Shown here in pieces: positions 52,137-60,057 of a DNA stretch of 64,000 nucleotides. Every line of letters starts with the position of its first letter. The first letter of the stretch is position 1. The DNA lies in contig NZ_LJOD01000008.1 of the NCBI RefSeq assembly GCF_001295265.1, positions 146,134-210,133 of the forward strand. Direction: 5' to 3'. Source of the stretch: Chryseobacterium indologenes (GTDB lineage: Bacteria; Bacteroidota; Bacteroidia; Flavobacteriales; Weeksellaceae). The position numbers were made by a program, and so were the translations under genes. Under the pieces are notes generated by a model. That model had not been told where the DNA came from. It did no database searches and saw only the letters and a list, made by a program, of their open reading frames with translations.

Positions 52137-52634
52137 TTACTCTTTCTTTTCAATTTTCTTCCCGAAAAAATCGGTTTCACCGTGTAAATGCCTGATGATT
52201 TTTTCAATATTCCGCTGAATACCGGCTTCAGTTTTCAGATTGTTGATGTAGCGGATCAGCTCATGTTTTCTGGATGGAATTAAATTTTCAAAATTCTCGG
52301 AAGCAACAGTGCTTGCCTTTATTGCTGCTTCTAACTGAGGATGAATGGAAATACCTCTGTCTGTATCATCATATTCTACAGAGACTTCAATAATTTCTCC
52401 AATCCTTTTGGGAGAGTTTTTCAGCATGGCAAGATTTACATACAGCCTCCATTCACCCAGATATTTCATCAGGTTCTGCTGAAATGCTACTCCGTTTACT
52501 GTTCCTTTTACCGGAATGGGACTTTTATCTTTCCCTGATGCTTCAAATATCTTATTTAAAACATCTTCAGGAAGAAAAACAAACGGATTGATCCCGATAA
52601 TTTCCAGTTGGGTAGTAAAGCTGCTCTTTTTCAT
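52137..52634 (-). CDS. DUF1905 plus YdeI/OmdA-like protein
   Basis: A 165-residue protein from MKKSSFTTQLEIIG. The N-terminal half is a DUF1905 domain (FVFLPEDVLNKIFEASGKDKSPIPVKGTVNGVAFQQNLMKYLGEWRLYVNLAMLK). The C-terminal half is a YdeI/OmdA-like helical domain (HELIRYINNLKTEAGIQRNIEKIIRHL), a family once linked to bacteriocin protection. No signal peptide. The start is ATG 52634: the promoter box TACATTTG ends 7 nt upstream and contains the in-frame TTG that precedes it. Confidence 0.85.
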   Translation of the reverse strand: MKKSSFTTQLEIIGINPFVFLPEDVLNKIFEASGKDKSPIPVKGTVNGVAFQQNLMKYLGEWRLYVNLAMLKNSPKRIGEIIEVSVEYDDTDRGISIHPQLEAAIKASTVASENFENLIPSRKHELIRYINNLKTEAGIQRNIEKIIRHLHGETDFFGKKIEKKE

Positions 52635-52640
52635 GATGAA

Positions 52641-52648
52641 CAAATGTA
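52641..52648 (-). promoter_or_regulatory. -7 box of the DUF1905/OmdA gene
   Basis: TACATTTG on the minus strand, 6 nt before the ATG at 52634, so the leader is very short or absent. Confidence 0.5.
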
Positions 52649-52870
52649 CAGTTAAATTTTATTTTAAAAAATTACTTTTAGGTATAGGTATTGGAAGCCT
52701 CTGTAAGATCAGATTAAATAAAAAATATAAACACATATTATTGGAATCCTTCGTAGCTTCCCTCTTCCGGCTCCCGGCTTCAAACCTGTATAATCAGACG
52801 TGAGGTTAATTCCATTGTGTGCTCATTACAATCAACTTCAATTAAAATTTTCCACTCACAAAGGAATCCT

Positions 52871-52878
52871 TATCTTTG
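52871..52878 (+). promoter_or_regulatory. -7 box of the fsa gene
   Basis: TATCTTTG, 24 nt before ATG 52903. The upstream in-frame TTG (52876) is within it. Confidence 0.55.
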
Positions 52879-52902
52879 CAGCAAATAAATCGATCAAACA
52901 AA

Positions 52903-53556
52903 ATGAAATTTTTTATTGACACAGCCAATTTAGAGCAGATCAAAGAAGCAAGAGACCTTGGAATTTTAGATGGTGTTACCACCAATCCTTCCTTAATGGC
53001 AAAAGAAGGAATTCAGGGCGCTGAAGCAATCAGGAATCATTATAAAGCGATCTGCGAACTTGTAGATGGTGATATTTCTGCTGAAGTACTTTCTACTACT
53101 TATGAAGAAATGATCAAAGAAGGAGAAGAGTTAGCGGCTATCCATGAAAATATTGTGGTAAAGATCCCAATGATTAAAGACGGTATCAAAGCTTTGAAAT
53201 ATTTCTCTGATAAAGGGATCAAGACAAACTGTACTCTGATCTTCTCTCCGGGACAGGCTCTTTTAGCTGCCAAAGCAGGGGCTACCTATGTTTCTCCTTT
53301 CCTTGGAAGATTAGATGATATTTCTACTGATGGTCTTAACCTTATCCAGGAAATCAGACTTATTTTTGATAACTATATGTATGAAACGGAGATTCTTGCA
53401 GCTTCCATCCGTCACTCTATGCACATCATCGACTGTGCTAAGATTGGTGCTGATGTTATCACCTCTCCGCTTCCTCCAATCCTTAGCTTATTGAAACATC
53501 CGTTAACAGACAGCGGACTGGCTCAGTTCATTGCTGATTCTCAGAAATTAGCTTAA
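52903..53556 (+). CDS. fsa: transaldolase-family fructose-6-phosphate aldolase
   Basis: A 217-residue cytosolic class I aldolase of the FSA/TalC (MipB) subgroup, starting [20 protein letters not shown]. The Schiff-base lysine is Lys87 in ENIVVKIPM; other hallmarks are [17 protein letters not shown] (20-36), [19 protein letters not shown] and [12 protein letters not shown]. Small TalC-type proteins act as transaldolases in the pentose phosphate pathway or as fructose-6-phosphate aldolases; sequence alone does not decide. Monocistronic with a strong terminator. Confidence 0.92.
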   Translation: MKFFIDTANLEQIKEARDLGILDGVTTNPSLMAKEGIQGAEAIRNHYKAICELVDGDISAEVLSTTYEEMIKEGEELAAIHENIVVKIPMIKDGIKALKYFSDKGIKTNCTLIFSPGQALLAAKAGATYVSPFLGRLDDISTDGLNLIQEIRLIFDNYMYETEILAASIRHSMHIIDCAKIGADVITSPLPPILSLLKHPLTDSGLAQFIADSQKLA

Positions 53557-53578
53557 AAACGACTGTTATTCATATATA

Positions 53579-53617
53579 AGAATCCCGGAATTGTATGATT
53601 CCGGGATTCTGTTTTTT
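53579..53617. terminator. bidirectional rho-independent terminator
   Basis: Perfect 13-bp stem AGAATCCCGGAAT / ATTCCGGGATTCT with a 6-nt loop, then six T. It separates the fsa gene from the convergent GLPGLI gene. Confidence 0.85.
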
Positions 53618-54494
53618 ATTTCAGCAGATCAAGTTCAAGAATATTGTTCTGCTTTTTCAAGTTATCTTTCATTCTTTTTTCCTGATCTCGTCTGACTTTT
53701 TCAGGATCTATAATTTTTCCGCTACTATCTCTTACTTCTGTACTCACTCCTTCACCCATCATTTTTCGGTGTCCCTTCATAGGATCATTCAGGAAATCTT
53801 TAAAAGCCTTTTTATACTTCTTTTCATTCACTATAATCAGAGGATCATAACGTTCCTTGTCTTTGGAACTTTCCCAATCATATCCGGCAGGAAGCTTTTT
53901 AACTCCTTTCAGCTCAAACAAATGGGAATTTGAAGCATCTTCGAGCTTCACAATCAATCCGGGCAGGCCATGAAATTTGTAGGGCCCGTCCTGAATGGGC
54001 AGGTCTGTTGTAAACCATGCTATCCATTTTCTTCCGGCAAACTCACAGGTTGCTTTCTGTGCAGAAAACTCCCCTATTTTAGCTTTATCAGGGAGAATTT
54101 TCCAGTTCTGCACCCTTCCGTCCTGTACCTGATATTCATCAGCGGCTAAAACGGTGTAGTAATTAACGGAATAGTCAGGATATGATTTTTCAATACTGTA
54201 CCTCACTTTTCCTTTGAATTTCATTCCTGTAAGCTTAAGATCTGTCGTTCCGCCTTTCATCTGCTTTTCTAAAGCTGCTTTCATAAGAGAATCGGATTCA
54301 AAATAATCCTTGCTGTAAAATTTTGATCCTTTGGGAGAAATATCAAGAAACATCATTTCCGTTTCCTGCTTATCTTTAGCGGTTGAATCAATGGTAAATT
54401 TATATTCATACGTAAAACGCTGACTCTGTCCGTAAAAAAACATTCCGGTTAACAGACAGAACAAAAAAACACTCTTTTTCATATTCATACTCAT
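53616..54494 (-). CDS. GLPGLI-family exported protein (paralog 1)
   Basis: A 292-residue secreted protein with a signal peptide after a short MSMN prefix (KKSVFLFCLLTGMFFYGQS). The family motif FHGLPGLIVKLEDASNSH is near residue 180, preceded by AWFTTDLPIQDGPYKF. The rest is beta-rich with Lys-rich C-terminus. GLPGLI proteins are abundant in Bacteroidota and of unknown function. The start ATG overlaps the stop TGA of the acetyltransferase gene (ATGA), so the two are translationally coupled. Confidence 0.9.
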   Translation of the reverse strand: MSMNMKKSVFLFCLLTGMFFYGQSQRFTYEYKFTIDSTAKDKQETEMMFLDISPKGSKFYSKDYFESDSLMKAALEKQMKGGTTDLKLTGMKFKGKVRYSIEKSYPDYSVNYYTVLAADEYQVQDGRVQNWKILPDKAKIGEFSAQKATCEFAGRKWIAWFTTDLPIQDGPYKFHGLPGLIVKLEDASNSHLFELKGVKKLPAGYDWESSKDKERYDPLIIVNEKKYKKAFKDFLNDPMKGHRKMMGEGVSTEVRDSSGKIIDPEKVRRDQEKRMKDNLKKQNNILELDLLK

Positions 54495-55063
54495 GATTTG
54501 TTATTTTCTTCAATATTCTTTATAACCCTGCACGGATTTCCCACCGCTACAACCTGATCAGGAATATCTTTGGTTATGACGCTTCCTGCCCCTATCACAG
54601 CATTATTTCCGACAGACACTCCCGGAAGTACAACAACATTTCCGCCCAGCCACACATTATCTCCTATTGTAATTGGCCGCGCATACTCCAGACCTTTATT
54701 TCTCTGTTGAGCATCTAATGGATGTCCTGCAGTATAAAAACTACAGTTAGGGCCAATAAAAACATTGTTACCAAAAGTTACTTTGGCACAATCCAATATG
54801 GTAAGATTATGATTGGCATAAAAATTTTCCCCGACCTCGATATTATATCCGTAATCACACCAGAAAGACGGCTCTATACAAATATTTATTCCTGTGCTTT
54901 TAATGATTTTACGGATCAACTCATTTCTTTTCTGAGTATCGGAATTTTTTAACTGATTATATTCCAGGCACAAGTCTTTACAGGCCATTCTTTCACGGAT
55001 CAGTTCTTCGTTGTAATTGGCATCATACAGCATTCCTGCTGCACATTTTTCCTTTTCTGTCAT
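54491..55063 (-). CDS. maa: maltose/galactoside O-acetyltransferase-like enzyme
   Basis: A 190-residue left-handed beta-helix (hexapeptide repeat) acetyltransferase. N-terminal Mac domain MTEKEKCAAGMLYDANYNEELI; core with EPSFWCDYGYNIEVGENFYANHNLTILDCAKVTFGNNVFIGPNCSFYTAGHPLD, where His (AGHPLD) is the likely catalytic base; then GGNVVVLPGVSVGNNAVIGAGSVITKDIP. It transfers acetyl from acetyl-CoA to a sugar hydroxyl in the cytosol. Coupled to the GLPGLI gene after it. The acceptor is not determined. Confidence 0.9.
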   Translation of the reverse strand: MTEKEKCAAGMLYDANYNEELIRERMACKDLCLEYNQLKNSDTQKRNELIRKIIKSTGINICIEPSFWCDYGYNIEVGENFYANHNLTILDCAKVTFGNNVFIGPNCSFYTAGHPLDAQQRNKGLEYARPITIGDNVWLGGNVVVLPGVSVGNNAVIGAGSVITKDIPDQVVAVGNPCRVIKNIEENNKS

Positions 55064-55128
55064 AAAGAGTTTAATGTTTTGAGTTCATGGTTTTATTCAG
55101 GGCTAAAGGTAAGATAATAAAAAAAGAA

Positions 55129-55157
55129 AACAGGATAGTTATAGTATCTATCCTGTT
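55129..55157 (-). terminator. rho-independent terminator of GLPGLI paralog 2
   Basis: Stem CAGGATAG / CTATCCTG extended by AAAA/TTTT; on the minus strand a U-rich tract follows. Confidence 0.7.
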
Positions 55158-55184
55158 TTTTTAAGATTATAAAATGAAATAACT

Positions 55185-56090
55185 TTAATTCACCAGATCC
55201 GGTTCAATCGGGTTATTATTTTTCTTAAGGCTTTCCCTGGTTCTTTTTTCTATTTCCCTGAATACTTCGCTGGGGTCAGACATTTCTTTTCCATCCTCGG
55301 TTTTCACCTTAAAAACCACTTTGGAATTGTCACTTCCGCCACTCCTGTTCATCATTTCTCTCATATTTTTAGAGGGATCATTCACATAAGCTTTCCAGGC
55401 TTTTTTATATTGCTCTTTCGATATTTCAAGGTCCTTACTCCCTATTCCCAATACTCTCACATTACCCGGAAGTGTAATTTCCTGCTCCTGTCCGGGAGTC
55501 TGTATTGTTTTGTTGCCTGCAAGGGTCATACTATGGGAACCTGTAGCATCTTCAATTTTAACGATAAGCCCCGGAAGTCCGTAAAATTTATACGGTCCAT
55601 CCTGAAAAGGGATATCAGAGGTAAACCATGCGGTCCATTCTCTTCCTCCAAAGCTTGTTGTTGCTTTTTGGGTGTCATATTCTCCTATTTTCTGCTTTTC
55701 CGGTAGAATTTTCCAAACCGGCTTCTTATCTTCCAGCACTTTGTATTTGTCTGTAGAGATGCTGGTAAATAGGTATGTTTTAAATTCAGGATACTGTTTT
55801 GTTATTTTATAAGATACCTGCCCCTGCTTTTCTCTTCTGTTAACACTGATGCTTCCTGAGCCTGATTTCAGCTGTTTCTCCAGATCTGCCCTGGACGTTG
55901 AATCTGCGACAAATTTATCGTGACTGTAATAAGTTGAGCCCTCTTTATTAATATCAAGCAGCATCATTTCTTTCTTCACGTCTTCTTTGTTATTGGAATC
56001 GGGGATAAATTTATACTCATAAAAAAACCTGTTGGTTTGTGCTCCGGTGAGAATACCTGCAAGCAGTAACAATAAAATCTGAATTTTCAT
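55185..56090 (-). CDS. GLPGLI-family exported protein (paralog 2)
   Basis: A 301-residue secreted protein (signal MKIQILLLLLAGILTGAQT). GLPGLI motif FYGLPGLIVKIEDATGSHSM near 180, preceded by WTAWFTSDIPFQDGPYKF. It aligns along its whole length with the paralog at 53616-54494 (RFFYEYKFIPDSN..., DFV/YYSHDKF near the start). A Ser/Gly-rich segment and a long lysine-rich C-terminus distinguish it. Function unknown; lies between the acetyltransferase and the BlaR1 gene. Confidence 0.9.
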   Translation of the reverse strand: MKIQILLLLLAGILTGAQTNRFFYEYKFIPDSNNKEDVKKEMMLLDINKEGSTYYSHDKFVADSTSRADLEKQLKSGSGSISVNRREKQGQVSYKITKQYPEFKTYLFTSISTDKYKVLEDKKPVWKILPEKQKIGEYDTQKATTSFGGREWTAWFTSDIPFQDGPYKFYGLPGLIVKIEDATGSHSMTLAGNKTIQTPGQEQEITLPGNVRVLGIGSKDLEISKEQYKKAWKAYVNDPSKNMREMMNRSGGSDNSKVVFKVKTEDGKEMSDPSEVFREIEKRTRESLKKNNNPIEPDLVN

Positions 56091-56108
56091 AGCTTATTTC
56101 AAAATAAA

Positions 56109-56139
56109 AAGCTTTGCCAATCATGGAATGACAAAGCTT
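56109..56139 (-). terminator. rho-independent terminator of the blaR1-like gene
   Basis: AAGCTTTG / CAAAGCTT outer stem with an inner CAT/ATG pair, then U-rich tail on the minus strand. Confidence 0.65.
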
Positions 56140-56148
56140 AATGGAACT

Positions 56149-58002
56149 TTATTTCTTTGTCTGGATTCTTATTTCGCCTCGTCTGATGCTGGCTGAGCCG
56201 TTTTTATTAATGGTGATGCTGGCAATCTTATCAGGCTTCAGAGCTTCCATTTCTTCTCTGGAAACTTCTTTTCCGTCTATGAATATCCTGGTATTATTCC
56301 ACTCATTCAGCTTGAATCTCTTTACTCCGTTCATTGTGATCTCTCCTTTAGGATCTTTCCGGATAAAATCGGCTTCCATTTCCACTTTTGGCATATCCGC
56401 CATTCTATCAAAGTTGAAAGATCTATATACATACACATTTCTTTCACCTGCATCCAGAGCTCTCCGTTGTGCCTCCAGTTTAGCTTTTTCACCTTCCAGC
56501 TTTGCACTTTCTATGTCAAGTTTTGCTTTTTTCCTGGCAATTTCAGCCCTTACTTTAGCCACTTTTGCAGCTTTTTTTGCATCTACGGGAGCAGCTTCTG
56601 CTTTAGGGCTCCAGTTTTCATATACATAATCATTGGATTTGAAAAGTCTCATTTTAGGAGCTCCTGGTGGCGATGGAGGTGTTGACGGTGCTCCTGGACC
56701 TCTTGGCGGTGCAGGAGGCGCATCCGGGAAATCAATATTCAGATTGGAAAGATCCGGTATTTCCACTCCCATATCTTCCATCGCTTTCATTTTGTTTTTC
56801 CATTCAATGGATTTGAAATATTCATTCACTTTTTTCAATTCCGAAGTATCAAAAGTGTAAGCTATTTTAAAATTATCAGAATTTGTGATTCTTCCAATTT
56901 CTCCGGAAAGCTCTCCTATCTCTTCAAGACTTTTCTCAAATTCTTTGCTGTCAGGCTTCATACCTTTCAGTGCCTTACTTTTTTCCTGTATCTTTTGTCC
57001 AAGAGCCTTAATTTCTTTCTGACTTTCAGGCTCTTTAAAAAACTGGGATTTTACAGCTTTTTCAGCTTTTTGAGGGGTAACTGTATCTTTTTTAATCTGA
57101 GAAACAGCTTTCTCAATCACTATGTTGGTTTCTTTAATTTCTTTATTTTTAGCATTTACCAGGTAAGCAAAAGCTACTGAAAATAATACCGGAAGGGCAA
57201 AAATTCTGCGCGCATATCCGAATTTGGTTTTTGGTTTTTGTAACATTTTAAGTCGTTTTTTTAGATTTGAACTTAGAAACGGACTTGTGGCAGGCAACTG
57301 TGTTCCGGAAAAGTGGCTTGCTAAAAGCATCTGCGCAAATGCTTTGGTGTCCGATTGCTTTACGGCCTTTTTATCAGCCAGGTATTCGTGTATTAAACTA
57401 ATTTCTTTTTTGATGATATGAAAGAAAGGATTGAACCAGAAAAGAGAAGTAATGATTTCGATAAAAATTTTATCAAATGAATGTTTCTGTTCAATATGCA
57501 CCATTTCGTGCTTTAAAATCTGTTTTCCAATGTCAGAATTCAGGGTAATTGTATTCTTCCAGAAAAGATTTTTAAAGTAAGAGAACGGAGCTTCGGTAAG
57601 GTCAGTATGGTAGAAGTTAATTCCTTCAATATTTTCCTTTTGAAACTGACTTTTAAGCTGTTGGATCCTGATGACCCCATAGATCAGTTTCCCTAGAAAA
57701 TAGAAAGTAACCAGTCCCAGAGCTGAAAAAATAATTCTAAAATAAGTGTGGTCATTGTTAATATTTTTTTCTGTGTTAAAATTCTGCAGCTTGTCAAGAA
57801 GCATATATACATCATTATTAACTTCTATGGTAAAGTCTTCTATTTTAATCAGCGGGAGCAGCAATGATACAACCATGGCGGCCAGCAGATAAAACCTGTT
57901 ATAATGATGAAACGTCTTGTCTTTTAAAGACAACTGGTAATATAAAAATGTTACACCGGAGCATAAAATTACTTTTCCAAAATATAGAAGTAGTGTTTCC
58001 AT
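56149..58002 (-). CDS. BlaR1/MecR1-type M56 metallopeptidase sensor
   Basis: A 617-residue membrane protein. Four N-terminal membrane segments surround the M56 gluzincin site HEMVH (165-169) with downstream HEYLADKKAV near 205. Unlike classical BlaR1, the C-terminal half is not a penicillin-binding domain: it is a coiled-coil/lysine-rich stretch, a proline-rich segment (PDAPPAPPRGPGAPSTPPSP, near residue 440) and a final beta-rich segment ending IRRGEIRIQTKK. In the family, signal binding activates cleavage of the BlaI repressor, which is encoded directly upstream (6 bases). The inducer here is unlikely to be recognised as a beta-lactam by a PBP domain. Confidence 0.9.
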   Translation of the reverse strand: METLLLYFGKVILCSGVTFLYYQLSLKDKTFHHYNRFYLLAAMVVSLLLPLIKIEDFTIEVNNDVYMLLDKLQNFNTEKNINNDHTYFRIIFSALGLVTFYFLGKLIYGVIRIQQLKSQFQKENIEGINFYHTDLTEAPFSYFKNLFWKNTITLNSDIGKQILKHEMVHIEQKHSFDKIFIEIITSLFWFNPFFHIIKKEISLIHEYLADKKAVKQSDTKAFAQMLLASHFSGTQLPATSPFLSSNLKKRLKMLQKPKTKFGYARRIFALPVLFSVAFAYLVNAKNKEIKETNIVIEKAVSQIKKDTVTPQKAEKAVKSQFFKEPESQKEIKALGQKIQEKSKALKGMKPDSKEFEKSLEEIGELSGEIGRITNSDNFKIAYTFDTSELKKVNEYFKSIEWKNKMKAMEDMGVEIPDLSNLNIDFPDAPPAPPRGPGAPSTPPSPPGAPKMRLFKSNDYVYENWSPKAEAAPVDAKKAAKVAKVRAEIARKKAKLDIESAKLEGEKAKLEAQRRALDAGERNVYVYRSFNFDRMADMPKVEMEADFIRKDPKGEITMNGVKRFKLNEWNNTRIFIDGKEVSREEMEALKPDKIASITINKNGSASIRRGEIRIQTKK

Positions 58003-58008
58003 AATCAG

Positions 58009-58374
58009 TTAGTCTTTGTTTTTAAGTTCGTTCAATAACATTTCCAGATCTTCTACAGTCATTTCATTCTTTTCTACCAGGAAGGAAACGGCACTTTTAT
58101 AAGATCCTTTAAAATAGTTTTTTACAAGGCTTTTCATTGTTTTCCCGGAATACTGTTCTTTAGAAACCAATGGAAAATACTCATGCTGTCTTCCGTATAC
58201 ATGATAGTCTACGAATTCTTTATCTTTCAAAACTTTTAAAATAGTAGAAACAGTGTTGGTATGCGGTTTGGGTTCAGGAAAAAGATCGAGGACATCTTTT
58301 AAAAAGCCTTTTTCTATTTTCCATAGGTATTGCATTACCTGTTCCTCTGCTTTTGTTAAAGTCTGAATTTTCAT
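58009..58374 (-). CDS. BlaI/MecI/CopY-family repressor
   Basis: A 121-residue winged-helix repressor: TKAEEQVMQYLWKIEKGFLKDVLDLFPEPKPHTNTVSTILKVLKDKEFVDYHVYGRQHEYFPL, followed by the C-terminal dimerisation helices. In the BlaR/BlaI systems it binds TACA-TGTA palindromes and is cleaved by the partner peptidase; cleavage is usually near an Asn-Phe pair, and here SFLVEKNEM is the plausible region. It is cotranscribed with the BlaR1 gene, and its own promoter carries such a palindrome. Confidence 0.92.
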   Translation of the reverse strand: MKIQTLTKAEEQVMQYLWKIEKGFLKDVLDLFPEPKPHTNTVSTILKVLKDKEFVDYHVYGRQHEYFPLVSKEQYSGKTMKSLVKNYFKGSYKSAVSFLVEKNEMTVEDLEMLLNELKNKD

Positions 58375-58448
58375 ATTCTTATCATTTAATCGTTGATGTG
58401 ATACCGTTTTATTACCCTTAAAAACTCATATCACTAAGAAATTAGTTA

Positions 58449-58480
58449 TACAAATGTAGAAATAAATCCATTGCTCACAA
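58449..58480 (-). promoter_or_regulatory. blaI promoter with BlaI-type operator on the -7 box
   Basis: Minus-strand TTG (58480-58478), 19-nt spacer, TACATTTG (58458-58451). The -7 box is embedded in TACA-AA-TGTA (58449-58458), the BlaI/MecI operator form. A second palindrome, ACTAA-GAAA-TTAGT (58433-58446), lies just downstream. Confidence 0.65.
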
Positions 58481-58715
58481 CTATTTTTTTAGTGATAAAA
58501 ACAAAATTACTATAATTAACTGAAAATCAGCTGAATAAATTTTATTAAAATATGTTAAATTTTCAACGTACTGAATTTACCACCTTATTAATCGGCAGAA
58601 AAACATGAAATAACGCTGTAAATTCTTAAAACTTGTTAATTTTTATTAAATAAAATTAAAATGAATTTGTTTTAACCGGGAAATTATATTTATTTTAGTG
58701 CTTTAAAAATTTCTC
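58481..58715. other. intergenic, AT-rich
   Basis: Rest of the gap between blaI and the secreted unknown. Only AT-rich runs are seen; no gene, RNA motif or strong hairpin. Confidence 0.4.
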
Positions 58716-59297
58716 ATGAAAAGATATAATTTATTGATTGTACTATTACTGCTTATTTTTAACGTTACTACGGCTCAAAAGAAGAACTCTCCTGCTGCAG
58801 ATCTCAGCATTCTGAAGGAAACTAAAACAAAGATTGAAAATACGGTTCCATTGGTTATTACCCACCTGCAAACCATTGCAGATAAGGAAGGCGATGGTAC
58901 TATTGTGACCAATGGAAAGACAGCGTTAAGTAAAGAATATGGTATTCTGGAATCTGAATGGTTCCTGTACAGAAATAATATGAAGAACTGCATCCTGAAC
59001 AATTCTTCCAAAAAAGCTAAAAAATGTATGGAATACCACACGCTCTATCTGAGAAATACATTTACCAATTACAATAATTATATCAGTAACCTTACCAGAA
59101 AAAACGGATATCTTGGAGTAGAAGGTGATACAAAATTTGATTTTAAGCCCGCAGAAATTGCTACAAAATTAAGTGAAGCTTATTTCAATGCCAATGATGC
59201 TGCCGGAAGAATGAAAGGAGAGCAGAAAAAAGACTTCTTAGGACAAACTATGTCTGATGATAATAAGCTGACACCTTTTGCTCAGTTAGCTCAATAA
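58716..59297 (+). CDS. secreted protein of unknown function
   Basis: A 193-residue exported protein with a signal peptide (RYNLLIVLLLLIFNVTTAQ). The mature part is helical with many Lys/Asn and paired Cys (NCILNNSSKKAKKCMEYH, near residue 95), which could make a disulfide. No family recognised. A terminator follows 22 nt past the stop, ahead of a Crp/Fnr gene. Confidence 0.72.
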   Translation: MKRYNLLIVLLLLIFNVTTAQKKNSPAADLSILKETKTKIENTVPLVITHLQTIADKEGDGTIVTNGKTALSKEYGILESEWFLYRNNMKNCILNNSSKKAKKCMEYHTLYLRNTFTNYNNYISNLTRKNGYLGVEGDTKFDFKPAEIATKLSEAYFNANDAAGRMKGEQKKDFLGQTMSDDNKLTPFAQLAQ

Positions 59298-59318
59298 TCA
59301 TTGTAGAAAAATAAACTG

Positions 59319-59346
59319 AATCCTGCTTAAAAGCAGGATTTTTTTT
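59319..59346 (+). terminator. rho-independent terminator
   Basis: AATCCTGCTT / AAGCAGGATT stem with a 2-nt loop, then six more T. Confidence 0.8.
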
Positions 59347-59365
59347 AATATTTCTTTATATCGCT

Positions 59366-59965
59366 ATGCTGCACATTTTTACTGCCATAAACTCCTATAT
59401 TGCTTCAATGATAGATAATGAAGATATCCAACCCATTTCATTATCACTTGAAGGAATGATGGCTATTTTTACGAAATTACAAAAAGAAGAACTTCCTAAA
59501 AACAGTCTTCTTGTAAAACCCGGACATATCTGCGAACATATCTATTTTGTAGAAAAAGGAGCTGCCCGGATTTTTTATTATAAGGATGAAAAAGATATTA
59601 CCGACGGCTTTCGAGGAGAGGAAACTTTGTTGTTATCAATTGTAAGCTTTATCCGCCAAAAGCCTGATAAACGCGGAATAGAATTACTGGACGATTGTAT
59701 CCTGTGGAAACTCAGCTATAAAGATCTGGAGGAACTTTCAGACAACTATCCGGATATTCAGTATCTGTATAGAATGATTATGAGCAGTGTACTGATCATG
59801 ACGCAAAACAGGATTGACAGGATGCTTTTTCAAACAGCAGAAGAAAGATATGAAGATTTCATAAGATCACACCCAAGAGCGGCAGAGCTTCTTACCCTGG
59901 GCATGATTGCTTCATTTTTAGGGATAACCCAGGAAACGTTAAGCCGAATCCGGTCCAGAAAATAA
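59366..59965 (+). CDS. Crp/Fnr-family regulator (third of three)
   Basis: A 199-residue Crp-like protein. Cyclic-nucleotide-binding domain KNSLLVKPGHICEHIYFVEKGAARIFYYKDEKDITDGFRGEETLLLS near residues 50-95, and C-terminal HTH LGMIASFLGITQETLSRIRSR. No Fnr-type Cys. Two further Met near the start (residues 15 and 30) are alternative initiation sites. It is 20 bases after a terminator and 92 bases before the esterase gene, which has its own promoter. Confidence 0.88.
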   Translation: MLHIFTAINSYIASMIDNEDIQPISLSLEGMMAIFTKLQKEELPKNSLLVKPGHICEHIYFVEKGAARIFYYKDEKDITDGFRGEETLLLSIVSFIRQKPDKRGIELLDDCILWKLSYKDLEELSDNYPDIQYLYRMIMSSVLIMTQNRIDRMLFQTAEERYEDFIRSHPRAAELLTLGMIASFLGITQETLSRIRSRK

Positions 59966-60015
59966 CCTTTTGACAAATATCAAAATATTTATTTTTTTCT
60001 TTGATTTTTATCAAA

Positions 60016-60045
60016 TTGATTGTGCAACCTGTCTCAATATCTTTG
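60016..60045 (+). promoter_or_regulatory. promoter of the T9SS esterase gene
   Basis: TTG at 60016-60018, 19-nt spacer, TATCTTTG at 60038-60045, ending 12 nt before ATG 60058. Confidence 0.65.
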
Positions 60046-60057
60046 AAAAAAAAAGAT

